64,000 bases of DNA from Cacajao melanocephalus (GCA_963573385.1 CAUYLG010071408.1:1-64000), one strand, 5' to 3'; numbered from the stretch's first letter, positions 12,860-26,037 are shown. Notes: generated from the sequence alone by a model not told the origin. Program-made: numbers and translations.

Positions 12860-13395
12860 CTGTTAGATATAGTAAACTCCAAGTTTCTCTTCAAAGAATC
12901 AGTATGTCAGTATGTTCAGCTCTCTTATTCTTTAATTCTCCATTTTAAAGTTTAACTTCAAACTTTAAGTTCTCTGCACCCCTTTGCCTATAGTTTTGGT
13001 AAACAACTTTCCCATCAGTTCTAATCAGTAGTTCACATCTGTTCCCCTGGTCACCTGCTTTGACCTGAGTCACCCTGGTCACCTGCTCTGACCTGTTCTG
13101 TAACTGTCCTTCCCGCCAAACTACCCACCCTGCCACTCTGGCTCATACCCCTGCTCTCTTTAAAATGGACAATCAGAATTAGTTTAGACTGTGCAGTCCA
13201 ACCCTAGCCTTAGGGGAACAACACAGCAGTAGGGGCTACCTGCATCAGGAATAAGAAACTCTTCGCCTCCTTTGTCCAGGTGTGCATTTGCTATTGCTGT
13301 GAGATGCACCCTTCTAGAGAAGTAAATTCCCTTGCTGAGAAAATTTATATTTGAGTGCTACTTCTTTTGCACTCGAATATAAATTTGTAAACTCC
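12860..13395 (+). mobile_element. Candidate solo LTR (ERV1-like), decayed
   Basis: GC-richer than its surroundings and laid out like an LTR. There is a short direct repeat of 'ccctggtcacctgct' (13046-13061, 13071-13086), then 'ctctctttaaaatgg', then 'aataagaaactc' and a 'tgctattgctgtgagatgcaccc ... gaagtaaattcccttgct' R/U5-like segment. No viral gene is present. A terminal hairpin lies at 13341-13386. Family and ends are uncertain. Confidence 0.45.
13341..13386. repeat. 18-bp inverted repeat (hairpin)
   Basis: Arms AAATTTATATTTGAGTGC (13341-13358) and GCACTCGAATATAAATTT (13369-13386) are complementary except for one T/G position, which could pair as G-U in RNA. The loop is 10 bases. Confidence 0.95.
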
Positions 13396-13396
13396 A

Positions 13397-13424
13397 AAAT
13401 TTATGTTATATGTAACATAAATTT
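13397..13424. repeat. 12-bp perfect inverted repeat (second hairpin)
   Basis: AAATTTATGTTA and TAACATAAATTT flank a 4-base TATG centre. It lies 10 bases after the first hairpin, and its right arm runs into a MER5A-like remnant. Confidence 0.95.
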
Positions 13425-13480
13425 GCATATAACAATGCCCAGATGACTCTGATGATGGGCCCATATTGAGAACATTAATC
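13418..13480 (+). mobile_element. MER5A-like 3' remnant
   Basis: 'aaatttgcatataacaatgcccagatgactctgatga..cccatattgagaac' follows the last third of MER5A. The 5' two thirds are missing, perhaps removed when the upstream LTR-like sequence arrived. Confidence 0.55.
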
Positions 13481-13489
13481 TCTATCCCT

Positions 13490-13640
13490 TTCCCTATTCA
13501 CATGAGAAAATAAGCAACCTCAGTTTCCTCTGATATGGCAGGTTGACCTCACAAGATTGCCATGAAGATCAGATGGAATACGTATGTCTAAAAAAATTGT
13601 AAACTCCATAATGTGAGGTAAATATAAAGAATCCTTAACT
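13490..13640 (+). mobile_element. MIR-like remnant
   Basis: 'aacctcagtttcctctgatatgg', then 'cacaagattgccatgaagatcagatgga', fits the sense MIR centre. Diverged, with unclear ends. Confidence 0.5.
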
Positions 13641-14117
13641 AGGCTCATTTATTCTGCCAATGAACTGAATCTCTTTGACAGTTGCCAACTCCAGGAATGT
13701 TAAAATAGCTATTCAGCTTTCTTGTAATTAGGTGATTTTCATTCAATTTATGCTATAGCACCTTCTTCATTCTTGGCTAGACAATCCGTAATGTCTTTTT
13801 CAAATCAAACAGCTTAATTCTTGTGTATTCTCCTCTCCCTAGGAAGCATAAATGGAATGGGATATCATGGAGGGGAAGCATAGAATACAAGGAGGAGTAG
13901 GAATGCAGACAGTTACATACCTCTGAGGGAAAGTAAAACAAAAAAGTAATGCATGATGGAAAATAGAACTGAGAAGGGAGGAGTGAGGAAGATTGAGAAG
14001 GCAGACAGGCTTCCAGATTGACATGAGTTTTGGGTCCTCCATAGCATAATATTCCAAAGCCTAATACAATTTTTTGGTTTTGTGCATATCTCTGGTGTCT
14101 AAACAGCATATTTACTC
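13641..14117. other. Unique stretch with a 110-codon minus-strand open frame
   Basis: The minus-strand frame 13777-14109 has no recognised domain. It has a phenylalanine- and serine-rich composition expected from translated purine-rich DNA. I do not call it a gene. Confidence 0.45.
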
Positions 14118-14190
14118 CTCTCAGTTCTACCTAGCACCTAACAAAGTACTATGCACTTAGCAAAAACTCAATAGATATTTGTGGAATGAA
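14118..14190 (+). mobile_element. L2 3' end
   Basis: 'cctagcacctaacaaagtactatgcacttagcaaaaactcaatagatatttgtggaatgaat' follows the L2 terminus. Only the last 70 bases are visible. Confidence 0.65.
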
Positions 14191-14864
14191 TAGTCCTCCC
14201 ATTAAAGCTGAAAAAATTGAGAGTTGGCTACACATGTTTATTCTGTAAAAGGACTTGATGGCTCAGAGGAGGACTGAGCCATTAAAACAACATTGAGAAT
14301 TCAGTCTAGGTTTGAGGTGATTAATTATCATCCTGTTTTCTCTGGCTTGGCCAGATACCCTAACCACTTTTAAGTGTTCTATACAGCTTGTGTACAGCTA
14401 GAAGCTACTGACGGGCTGAAGAGAAGCCTAGGAAACCACTATTGTTGTCTTAAAAATTTTGCAGAGATGAATTTGTGAATCCTCTTTTGGAGACAGAATT
14501 CCTCTTGTATAGCCTAATTGCTACTCAAGCAGAATGTCTTCAGTTGATGCTTTCTTTCCACCTTGCCTGCTTTGAAATATACCAGTGAACTATTTTGCTT
14601 TTTTTTTTTTTTAAATAAGGGTAAGAGGTTTCTTCAGAGGTCATTGCTTACTAGGATGCTCTGATGTCTTACATATTAAATACTGTTATAGACAGTAAAT
14701 GATATTGTAGATATCAATATTATAGTTATTTAAGAATGTATAGCTATTAATTTATGTATGTGACCTATAAAATACTGCGTATGATGGCATCAGTTTCAGA
14801 GGTTTAACTCAGATGACCCAGGCAATAATTGTTCTTTTTGAAAAGTATCTTGTTTAGGAGTTAT
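14191..14864. other. Unique AT-rich stretch
   Basis: No gene or repeat was recognised. A T run lies at 14600-14613, and a cluster of short TAT/ATA blocks lies at 14670-14760. Confidence 0.45.
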
Positions 14865-15345
14865 CTTAAGTTCCTTAGAAGCAGAGCCTGGGATGAGGAT
14901 CCTTCTTTGAATGATTTATTGAGGCAGTGGTCCTAGAAGAAGGGTAAGTCAGAAGCAGGATAAGATAAGAGAAGGAGCTAAGCAAGGATGTGGTCTCAGC
15001 TGGAGACTACCTTCTGCCTGATCCCACTGGAAGATCTGAAACACAAATTACACCACACTGTTAGATCCTCTTGAGGCAAGGGGGCTGGCTTTTGATCTCC
15101 CGAATGCCAGTCAGTCATTGGCTGGGGTCTGTCCCTGTAGGGAATGGGGGTGGGGAGACACAGCCCAGCCTTCTGGATCAGGTGGTTCCAGTTTGACGGA
15201 GGGCAGTTCTCTCGAGAAGAGAGCAGTTGTGAGCCATTAGCCGGCAACACTCTGCAGCTGGACAGCTGGAGCAGCTAAAGGGGATCTTGGTGCAGCACCA
15301 AGAGCTCCCGCTACATGTCTCTTTTTAAATGGTAAAAGGACCCTG
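14865..15345 (-). mobile_element. Old LTR-like element, reverse orientation
   Basis: 'agaagcagagcctgggatgaggatcc..gaatgatttattgagg' is the reverse complement of the terminal pattern seen near 5880-5930. It continues with 'ggctggggtctgtccctgtagggaatg', typical of the family body. It is a GC-rich island in AT-rich flanks. Minus-strand frames here are accidental. Confidence 0.45.
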
Positions 15346-15535
15346 GAAAGCTCAGCGTGTTTTGTAGTCATTTTACTTAACCAAAATTTTTGAAGGAAAA
15401 ATTGAATACATGGAAGAGAAAAGAATTCTGGAAGCTCAGGTAAGACAGTATTTCTTGCCTTTGAAAGTACAATTTCTGTTCTTCATGCATTTTCTTTGGT
15501 TAAAGTAACCTAAAAATAATATTTTTAATCTTTCA

Positions 15536-17078
<1,543 letters not shown>

Positions 17079-17395
17079 GGCTGGCCGTGGTGGCTCATGC
17101 CTGTGGTCCCAGCAATTTGGGAAGCTGAGGCAGATGGATCACCTGAGGTCAGGAGTTCAAGACCTAGCCTGGCCAACGTGGCGAAATCCCATCTCTACTA
17201 AAAATACAAAAAATTAGCCAGGCATGGTGGCATGTGCCTCTAATCCCAGCTACTCAGGAGGCTGAGGCAGGAGAATTGCTTGAACCCAGGAGGGGGAGGT
17301 TGCAGTGAGCAGAGATCATGCCACTACACTCCAGCTTGGGCAACAGAGCAAGACTCCCTATCAAAAAAACCAAAAAATCAAAAAACAAAACACAA
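17079..17395 (+). mobile_element. Alu, full length
   Basis: Sense Alu from 'ggctggccgtggtggctcatgcc' to an A-rich tail interrupted by CC and TC. The tail runs to about 17390. Confidence 0.94.
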
Positions 17396-18063
17396 TAGAT
17401 AAATCAACAACTCTTTCCCAAAATGGGACCCTTCACTTGATTCTGTATCCTGGGCCTTCAAGACCCATAATTCTAGGACTGCTGCTTTCTTCCACATGTG
17501 GTAGAATGCCTGCTCAGAGGTCAACCTTGCTCTTTGGTCTCTGTTTCCATGAGAAACACCTGGTGTCCTTTGAAAAGATGACTCACAGGTGAATCACAGA
17601 CAAATCCCTCTCCTCACTCCTCATTTCCATTGCCCAGGGAAAGTAATCAGAATTTTGTATTTTAGGGCTAAAAAAGTAGAAGCTGCTATGTAGTGTGGGC
17701 TCCCTGAGAATATCTAGGGGTTTCTGAAAGCCTAAGGAGAGGTAGCATAACCTTGGAGGGACAAAAGAGAGCAAAGAGCAACCAGCCAGAGTGTTGTCAC
17801 ATCACTTGAGCCGGCCAAGTCTGCAGCACAGGGGGACCCCATTGGTGGTCTCCCGATGGAGGGCATGCTTTCCAGAGCAGTGTGAGCAATGACTCCTCCA
17901 CTTCCCCCAAGAGGTGAGCAGAAAATTTAGAGCACTCACTTTTTTTCCATCTAAAATTAAGCTTTACTAATAATGAATACATATTGACACTAGTGCTTTT
18001 AGTGTATATTAGATGGTTACATGTTATACAGTCTTTGAGGTATCTCAATGCAAGAGTGAGAGC
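17396..18063. other. Unique stretch
   Basis: Moderately GC-rich with no repeat recognised. Frames of 63-95 codons are present without protein features. Confidence 0.45.
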
Positions 18064-18065
18064 TC

Positions 18066-18138
18066 TACTTTCTCTCTCTCTCTCTCTTTCTCTCTGTGTG
18101 TGTGTGTGTGTGTGTGTGTCTGTGTGTGTGTGTGTGTG
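18066..18138. repeat. Compound (CT)n(GT)n microsatellite
   Basis: A CT run of about 30 bases is followed by about 40 bases of GT, broken once by TC. The minus-strand 121-codon frame 17797-18162 is created largely by reading through this tract. Confidence 0.95.
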
Positions 18139-18808
18139 AAGGGTTGACCTTGGCAATCTCACTCATGTGCTTTCAGAGTATTGTGACTGATGTGTTGCAG
18201 ATTTTATTTGTACCACTTACAAAGCATTTATAACTTATTATGTCTGGTTTTAACTAAACTAACCCATACAAAAAGAATAAGTGGATTAAGCAGATTTGTA
18301 CAAAGAAAGTGTTTGAAGTCTGTACTAAAGATAAGCACAAGCAAACAACAAGAAGCAGCAGAGTGTATAACACCTTTACTCTGAGACAGACTCATCAGTC
18401 AAGGTAAAAAATGGTGATGATCTAACGATCTGACAAGATCAGCCAAAATAAATTTTCATTATCAGGATGGCTATATGAAATATATTAATAATGGCCTTAC
18501 CTTATGTAAAGAGGGAGCACCAAGATATTAGTGTAACTGTTTTAGAGAATGAGATGAACTTGGTAAGGAATTGATGTTATTTTACCTAAAGCAGTGTTCT
18601 CAATAGTGACACACTTGTCTCTTTTCATTGTTTAACAAGATCTTGAGTACATTCTACTCTAGTCACTTTCAGCTGTGTAAATAGAGGTTCTTATTTAGGT
18701 AATTCTGACTCATTTTCATGTGTTGGAAGGTTCAGGTCATCAATGTCACATCCAGGTTTGAAGAATCTTTCCTTCTTTCTCAGCCTTTCTCAGTCAGATG
18801 AAGAGAAG
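18139..18808. other. Unique stretch
   Basis: Contains the second copy of an 18-base word (AAGTGGATTAAGCAGATT at 18279-18296) also seen at 15979. Nothing else was recognised. Confidence 0.45.
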
Positions 18809-19159
18809 TGATATGGTTTGGCTATGTTTTCTCCTGAGTCTTACCTTGAATTGTAGCTCCCATAATTCCCATGTATTGTGGGAGGGACCCAACAGGAGAT
18901 AATTGAATCATGGGGGCAGTTTCCCCCATACTATTCTTGTGGTAGTGAAGAAATCCCACAACCTCTTTCATAAGAGGTTTCCCCTTTCGCTTGGCTCTTA
19001 CTCTTTCTTGCCTGCTGCCATGTAAGATGTGCCTTTCGCCTTCTGCCATGATTGTGAGGCCTTCCCAGCCACATGGAACTGTCCATTAACCCCTTTTTTT
19101 CTATAAATTACACAATCTCAGGTATGTCTTCATCAGCAGTGTGAAAATGAACGAATACA
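18809..19159 (+). mobile_element. THE1 solo LTR (MaLR, endogenous retrovirus-like)
   Basis: Starts TGATATGGTTTGGCTATG and carries 'attgtagctcccataattcccatgt', 'ttgcctgctgccatgtaaga' and 'ccatgattgtgaggccttcccagcca'. It ends '..gaacgaataca'. At 351 bases it is a near full-length LTR. The flanks AGAAG/AGAAA are a 5-base TSD with one change. No internal region is present, so it is a solo LTR left by recombination. Confidence 0.95.
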
Positions 19160-19599
19160 AGAAACAAGTCTTTTTTTCGCTTGTCACTTTTGCTGCTATT
19201 GTCCATCCTGGTTAACAGTGTCTGGTTCTTTCATGGGACATTTGTGTGTTCTTTGAAATTCCTCTTGTGGAGATTTCCAGAGTGATGTGAGTGATGCATT
19301 CTACAGTGACCTCTGGTCCAGCCCCCTCATTTCTTGCATTTGGCAGTCTATCCCATAGTCTCTAACTCCTAAGTTTCCCTCATCCCCTGCGTGGCTTTCT
19401 TGGGTAGGTCCCATCAAGATGGCTTGAACATCCTTACTTTCCATTGTACCCATGTAGTTCATGGGAAGCACTTGCATCCTTATCACCCCCAAAGTACAGA
19501 TTGTTTTGATTTCTGCTCTCTTTGCCTTCTATAGCAAATCACTTCAGCCCGCCTCCTGCTTTTTGTAGTCACCAGCTGGTAAGCAGACCCTAGTCCCTG
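19160..19599. other. Unique stretch between THE1 and L2
   Basis: No gene was recognised. The pyrimidine-leaning sequence may include undetected distal L2 sequence. Confidence 0.4.
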
Positions 19600-20345
19600 T
19601 TTCACTCTTCTTTCATTCCCACATCCAATCAAGCCACAAATCATTCCATTTTTAATTCCTAAGCATTTCTCAAATATATTTCTTCCTTTCTTTGCCACCA
19701 TTTTGTTGATTCAGTCTTTCATCTATTTTCCTCCCTGACTTATCTTGTCCTCTTAAAATCCACCCCAGACATGGCTGCCAGAATGATCTATCAAAAATGA
19801 AAATTGGATCACATTACTACCCTGCGTAAAACGTGTTGATAGTTCCTCACTTGGCACTGCCAAGTTTCTTAACTTGCCCTAAAAACTTCTACATGATCTT
19901 GTTCTTGTTGAGTTCTCTTGTCACCACTTGTACATGCCAAGCTACATCTTGGCTGCCTTGATTTTTGCTGTCCTCCTTCTGTCGGTAATGTTTTCCACCC
20001 ACCATGCTGTTCTTCCTTTGCCCGCCTCCATCCCCTGCCAACTCATTCATTAAGACTCAGCTTACTTTCATCGCTTCCAGGGGGTTTTCCATGAGCCCCA
20101 CCCCTGCCTGTGCTCCCACTGCCCCCTGAGCTGGATAGGAGCACCTTTTCCATGTTCCTTAGTCTCCTCATCACTGCCTGTTCCATTTCTGGGTTTACTG
20201 TGCACATAGTAGTACCTATGTGTCTTTCTCCCCATTAGACTGAGTGTCTGAGAGGAAGGACAGGATCTTTTTCTTGTGAGACCTGCCTCGTGCCTCGCAC
20301 ATCATAGGCAGTAAATAAATATTTACCAAAGGAATGAATGAATAA
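19600..20345 (+). mobile_element. L2, about 0.75 kb including the 3' end
   Basis: Follows the sense L2 order: 'acatccaatcaagccacaaatcattcc', 'tctttgccaccattttg', 'ctgccagaatgatctatcaaaaatg', 'catgatcttgttcttgttgagt', 'ttaagactcagctta', then 'gtctgagaggaaggacaggatc' and the terminal 'cagtaaataaatatttacc..gaatgaatgaa'. The reverse-transcriptase frame is fully degraded. Confidence 0.85.
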
Positions 20346-20994
20346 ATGAAAGAATAAAATAATGCTTCAAGATAACAAAGGGCAAGAAACCAGGCTCGGA
20401 GTGTTGATTCCACCCCTCCTTTCCTTTCTATTATTGCTGCTGCTGTTCTGAATCACCACCAAGTGGGCTTTCTCAACAGCAACCGGGAGTGCCATCTGTA
20501 CTCCCACCATTTGTCTGCTAATCTTCTTTTTCCTAATTAAGAAAAGACAGGGCCAGAGTAGGTGATCACTACATTTACTTTTAGCATTGCAATTCCTGCC
20601 CCAGAAGATGATGATGATTTGCCCAATTCAAGAAAATGAAAATCTGAGCTGGTTCTTGTGGGCTTTCTTGTTGGATACCAGACATATGGGTGGCAGGGTC
20701 AGCCTTGTGAGTAGTCCTAGAAGGGCACTTTTGAGATGTTTCCAGATTTCTGAGGTAGGGACTGAAGGTCCTAGTTTTTCCAGAGCAATTTTGCAAACTT
20801 TTCACAACCACAACCAACAGGAAGGGATGAGGTTTCTGGAGGGTAGGACTGAGCAACATGATGGGCAGCCAAGAGAACCCAAGGCCAGAATGGAGGGAGG
20901 ACCTGGAAACAGTGTTCAAGGGGATGCGATTTGATGGGGCCCTGAAATAGAGGGCTAGGGAGATAGAGAAAGGCTCTGTTACTCCTATATGGAG
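20346..20994. other. Unique stretch with overlapping antisense open frames
   Basis: A 115-codon frame on plus (20587-20934) and a 112-codon frame on minus (20581-20919) overlap almost completely. Neither shows a domain, signal peptide or membrane segment. Mirrored frames of this kind often arise by chance from stop-poor GC-richer sequence. Confidence 0.45.
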
Positions 20995-21135
20995 TGATAT
21001 GGTTTGGATGTTTGTCCCCTACAAATCTCATGTTGAAATGTGATCCCAGTTGGAGGTGGGGCCTGGTGGGAGGTGTCTGGGTCATGAGGACGGATCCCTC
21101 ATGAATGGCTTGGTGCCATCCATATGGTGATGAGG
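20995..21135 (+). mobile_element. MST-type MaLR LTR, 5' part only
   Basis: TGATATGGTTTGGATGTTTG, then 'caaatctcatgttgaaatgtgatccc', 'ggaggtggggcctggtgggaggtgt' and 'gggtcatgaggacggatccctcatgaatggc'. It stops after the first third, so the 3' part of the LTR is deleted. Confidence 0.92.
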
Positions 21136-22564
21136 GTTATCTCTCTGATAGCACATTTTGCCTATGTCTGTATTTACTAATGTCTAGCACTGAATCTGGG
21201 AAATATTAGACATCTGCTAAGGGGGAAAGTGACACAGGATCAGCAGTGTCTAGGATTATTTAAAAAAAACAAACAAACTTGTCCTCAATGATGGCAGTCA
21301 CTGAAAATAACTTACTCTTGCAAAAGTATGGACTTTCTAAATTAAGAGAAATAATTCTGGCCCTTACTTCTTGCATATTCCTAAGATCATGTTATATAAG
21401 CGGTAAGATTCTCTCCTATAAAACTTTGAAAAACACCAGTATACTTTTGCAGCCAGTTAGGCAGCCATTTCTTCTTTTCTGATCAAAAGAGTCCCAATTT
21501 TTCTTTTGGGGAATTCATCCTTCTCCACAATTGGTCCATTTGGGGTCCGATCATCTTTTAGCTCTAGGAGTGAGCAAGTGTAAGGCTCAGGAAAAGACAA
21601 TAAGAGGCGTGTATCCCCTGGCCATGGTGATTTGTTTAGGGGAGAGGACACCAGTCAGGCCAAGGAGAGGCAGGCATAGGCCTTGTCTTGGAGTGCTTGT
21701 CAAAAAGGTTTTTTCTGGTATGATGACTACTGTGAGAAAGTGTAAGCCTAGAGATGCTGGAGGCCATATCTGGGGCAAGTCTTCCTGGAAATAATGGCAA
21801 GTCAGAGGAAAGGAAAGTTCGCTGATGGAGAAAATTGGATTCCTGATGACACAGTGTCTGTGCCTAGATCAAGCCAGGCCTAAAACTGACAAAACCCTGG
21901 ACCTTTACGTCCCAAAAGCCAATAATTTTTCTCCTCCCCACCCCCTTACCCCGCTTGTTTAAGGCAGTCTTAGCTGGGTTTCCTGTTACTGCCCCCTCCA
22001 GAGAGTACTGACAGCATAGGCCCTGGGCCTCTGCCTGGGGTGGATGGAGCTGCTGCTTCTGCTTCTGTGGCCGTTTAGGAAGCACTTCTTATTTATACCC
22101 TCCTGGTTCATGCAGAAACAATACAGGAGCCCAAACTATGGAAAATGGCAGGGGTTCTTAGGAAAGAAGCTGCTTCTGTTTACCCTTCTTTATAGACAGA
22201 CATGTAAAGTGAAGAAACTAACATTGATTTGAGAGACAATATATCTTTCTAAGGTTACTGTGAAACTGAACATTTTCAAAAGGGAAAATAATTTTTCAGT
22301 TTTCCTTTAATCTCTAGTTCTTTTCTGAGGAAAGAGGTGAGAAATGCTCTTCTACTTTGGATCTTGGGTTTTCTCAGTCCTTTCTCCCAGCGCATTGCCC
22401 TTTCCGACTCCCCTCCCACAGGCCACACTCACAGTCCCACCTTGGCTGCCACATCACTGGAGCACAAGCCTTTTCCAAGAGCTCCGGTTCTGAAACAGTT
22501 CTCTCTGATGTCATTGCTCACACTTTACATCTCTTCTACTTGGTTGTTTCTGTTGAACTCAGTT
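21136..22564. other. Unique stretch, 1.4 kb
   Basis: No repeat recognised. Plus-strand frames of 87, 117 and 79 codons occur, the longest at 22337-22690. Its end reads into an L2, which argues against a real protein. Confidence 0.45.
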
Positions 22565-23465
22565 CTGTCCTCATTCATTTCACAGGTATTTATTGAGTAC
22601 CTACTATGTGGCAAGCACAGTTTTAGGCACTTCAGAGACATCAGTGAACAAAATTCAAAGATCCCTTATTTCATAGAGTTTACATACTAGTGGAGGCTGT
22701 GGGAGATAGACAATATATAATAAACACAACAAACAAGAACGTTGTGTAGTGTTTTAGAAAGGCTGAGAACAAAATGAAAAAAAGAGAAGAGGGGACAGTC
22801 AGGATTCCTGGGAGTAAAAGTGGTTGCAATTTTAAATAACCTGCATTGAGAAAGTGAACTCTGATCGAAGACTGGAAGGAGGAAAGCAGCTCACCATTAG
22901 AAATCTGGGGGAAGAGTGTCTCAGGCAAAGGGAACAGTACAAAGTCCCTAATGCAACACTGTCCCTGGCAGCGTTTATGGAACAGCAAAGAGGTCAGTGT
23001 GCCTGGAGTGGAGAGAGGCAAGGCAGGACCAGCAGGAGGTGAGAGGAGGAGGTGATTGGTAGGGGAGTGGTAATAGGGGTCAGTGTCATGCCGGACTTTG
23101 ATTTTTTTTTTCTTAGTAAAATGGGGAATCGTTGGAGGGTTTCAAGGAGAAAGGGACATGATCTGACTCAGTTTTCCAAGGACCATGCTGGCTGCAGAGT
23201 GAAAATAAACTCCAGAGGAGCAAAGGTGGAAACAGACACTATAGGTATTGCAGGAATCAGTGCCAGAGATGCTGATGGCTTGGATCAGGGTAGAGGCTGT
23301 GCAGGTGTTGGTAACTGGCTGGAAATCTGGGTCTGTTTTAAAGACCCAGCCATCGGGACTTGGTGATAGATTAGATGTGGCATGTGGGAGAAGGAGCATT
23401 TGTAAGGATAGAGCTGCCATCCGCCAAGAAGGGGGAAGACTGAGAGTAAAGCGCCTCTGAGAGGA
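22565..23465 (-). mobile_element. L2, about 0.9 kb, reverse orientation
   Basis: The plus strand reads as the L2 complement along its length. It starts at the L2 terminus 'ggtatttattgagtacctactatgtggcaagcac' and runs through 'cagtgaacaaaattc', 'gaagagtgtctcaggcaaagggaacag', 'aacagcaaagaggtcagtgtg', 'gttggagggtttcaaggag..gacatgatctgactc' and 'gattagatgtggcatgtgggag'. The minus frame 23142-23420 (92 codons) is a remnant of the L2 reverse-transcriptase region. Confidence 0.88.
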
Positions 23466-23674
23466 ATATTAACAGTTCAGTTTAGGATAAGCTGGGAAGG
23501 AAGTCGGAAATGCTGAGCTGGCAGCTGAGCACTAGGTTTTGGGAGATAGGTCTGGAATGGAAAGATAAATTTGGGAATTGTTGCCATCTAGATTGTAGTT
23601 AAAATCTCATTGTAAACTGTAGGTCTTTCTTAGCCAATAAGCTTCCTATTACCCTCCTGACTTTACTGAGAGAA

Positions 23675-23915
23675 GTTCAGAGTATGACACAATGGAAAAA
23701 ATATGGGTTTTAGAGATGGGCAGATCTGGATCAGAGTCCCAATATTACCACCCTACTAGTTGTGTGACTCTGGGAAACTTTCTTACCTTGCTGAGTTGCA
23801 ATTTACTTACCTGAAAAATTGGATGACAACACCTACTTCCTAGGGTTGTTGAGCTTATTAAATTAAAGAATGTCTGCGAAACTCTTGGCACATTGTAGAT
23901 TCTTAATTATTTTCT
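23675..23915 (+). mobile_element. MIR, near full length
   Basis: Sense order is clear: 'acacaatggaaaaaatatgggttttagag', 'tagttgtgtgactctgggaaact', 'caatttacttacctgaaaaattgg', 'ctagggttgttgagcttattaaatt' and 'ctcttggcacattgtag'. Confidence 0.9.
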
Positions 23916-23987
23916 TCCTCTTCCTTTTTAAATCTAGTCTGGATACTAACCAATGATTGCAGCTCTGGTATTGGCTTTCTAGACCAG

Positions 23988-24172
23988 TGCTACTCAAAGG
24001 GTGCTGTTTGAACTAGCAGCAATCAGCATCACCTGGGAGCTTGTTGGAACTGCAAATTTTCAAGCCCCACCATCCTACTGAATCAGAAATTCTAGGGGTG
24101 GGACCCTGCAATCTGTATTTAAACAAGCTCTCCAGGTGCTTCTGATACATGCTAGAATTTGAGGACTATAGC
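23988..24172 (+). mobile_element. MER5A, near full length
   Basis: 'ccagtgctactcaaa', 'atcagcatcacctgggagcttgttgg', 'actgaatcagaaattctagggg', 'tttaaacaagctctccaggtgcttctgat' and a closing 'atttgaggacta'. About 180 bases, as expected for the family. Confidence 0.88.
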
Positions 24173-24479
24173 TTTAGCATCTTCTGATTCATAAGCTTCC
24201 ATCCAACCCCTGAGCATACCTATTTCTCTGTTCATGTTCCTGCATAACTATTGTCAGAAAAAGTTATATTAACCTCTCAGGTGAGTCTAGAATTACACTT
24301 CTAACTCTTTCCACATAAAATAAAGCTATTCTAGAAAATACTCAAACTCAACATGATCCAACAACTCACTCTTCCCTGTCCCCCCACCCCATCCCCTTCA
24401 AAGAATAAAAATGAACTGTAAAATAACTGACTTCCTTCTCTTCTAGGTTTCCCATTTCAATAATAGAGAAATATATTCA
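24173..24479. other. Unique stretch
   Basis: No feature was recognised except a C-rich run near 24378-24396. Confidence 0.4.
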
Positions 24480-24615
24480 CTGAAAGCTCACTCTATGTGC
24501 CACATTACATGTATCAATGAAATTATATATAAGGTAGCACTAATGTGAATTTACACTTACTAGATGAGGAAATTGAGGATTAAGGAAATTAAATAGCTAA
24601 CTCAAGGGTACGGAG
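24480..24615 (-). mobile_element. MIR
   Basis: Antisense MIR: 'gctcactctatgtgccacattacatgta' followed by 'tagatgaggaaattgaggattaaggaaattaaatagctaactcaagg'. Confidence 0.75.
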
Positions 24616-24830
24616 GTTGTGCCAATGGGGACATCAGTGGGAGGCTATAAAGCTGGAGCAGGGAGAAGGGACTTGGTCTTTCCTCTTTGTTGCCCGCATC
24701 ACCTTGCAGTGCTGCTTCACTCTGGCAGAGGCACTTTGTTCTAGCAGCAAAGGTAAATTTCTGTTTTGCAATTTTCCCAACACTTGCAAAGCTATATTTA
24801 TTGTACTTCCCATCCCCATCCTTCAAATAC
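24616..24830 (-). repeat. Unnamed old repeat, copy A (reverse)
   Basis: Reverse complement aligns with 46.96-47.15 kb: 'tttgcaagtgttgggaaaattgcaaaacag', 'gaagcagcactgcaaggtgatgcgggcaa' and 'caagtcccttctccctgctccagctt..tagcctccc'. Two copies in one window with co-linear blocks show that it is an interspersed repeat. I do not know its family name. Confidence 0.6.
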
Positions 24831-25004
24831 CAGTATCACTGGCAGATGCACCCTCCTCAAAGGCTTGGACTCCAGCCACATGGGATGCCACCAAACTCAG
24901 GAACAGGAACAGCAGTTGAAAACACCTATTTCTCAAGGTCCAGGCCACAGATCTATGGGGTCCCTCTGCCAAACTACTACTACTACTAGTACTTCTTCTT
25001 CTTC

Positions 25005-25293
<289 letters not shown>

Positions 25294-25385
25294 TAGCTCT
25301 GAACTTCTATATTTTAATAATTCCAATCTCTTCCTTTTGTGTTGCCAGTCCTAGGGACAGCAGCTGCCTCTTGCAATTGCGAATT

Positions 25386-25799
<414 letters not shown>

Positions 25800-25889
25800 T
25801 GATACATCTTATCACTGTGCTACTTTTCTTATTGTTAGCCAACTCTGAGACTAAGAAATCTTGTAGTCTTTTTCATCTTCTTTCTTACT

Positions 25890-26037
25890 ATTAAAATATC
25901 TCTCACCTCATCATTCATCAAACCCAGTTCATTCTCTTATAATGTCTCCCAATTTCTTTCCTCCTTTTCATTGTCATTGCCATAGTCCTATCTGTGGTAT
26001 CCATTAACTTGTCCTTTTGCCTGTATTATTGGATTAA
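25890..26037 (+). mobile_element. L2 fragment, part 1
   Basis: 'taaaatatctctcacctcatcattc', 'cctccttttcattgtcattgccatagtcc' fits the L2 segment just before the one found after the next Alu, so the two pieces are one element. Confidence 0.55.

Noticed and set aside
12860..13395. A viral gene remnant next to the LTR-like segment
   Set aside because: No gag, pol or env-like reading is present on either side. Only LTR-like sequence is visible.
13777..14109. 110-codon minus-strand frame
   Set aside because: Its composition follows purine-rich DNA on the other strand. No domain, splice context or repeat-protein match was seen.
17797..18162. 121-codon minus-strand open frame with His-Thr and Arg-Glu runs
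   Set aside because: The runs are translated CT/GT microsatellite. The remainder has no motif.
22337..22690. 117-codon plus-strand frame starting with a hydrophobic segment
   Set aside because: The end reads into the complement of an L2. A signal-peptide-like start alone is not enough.
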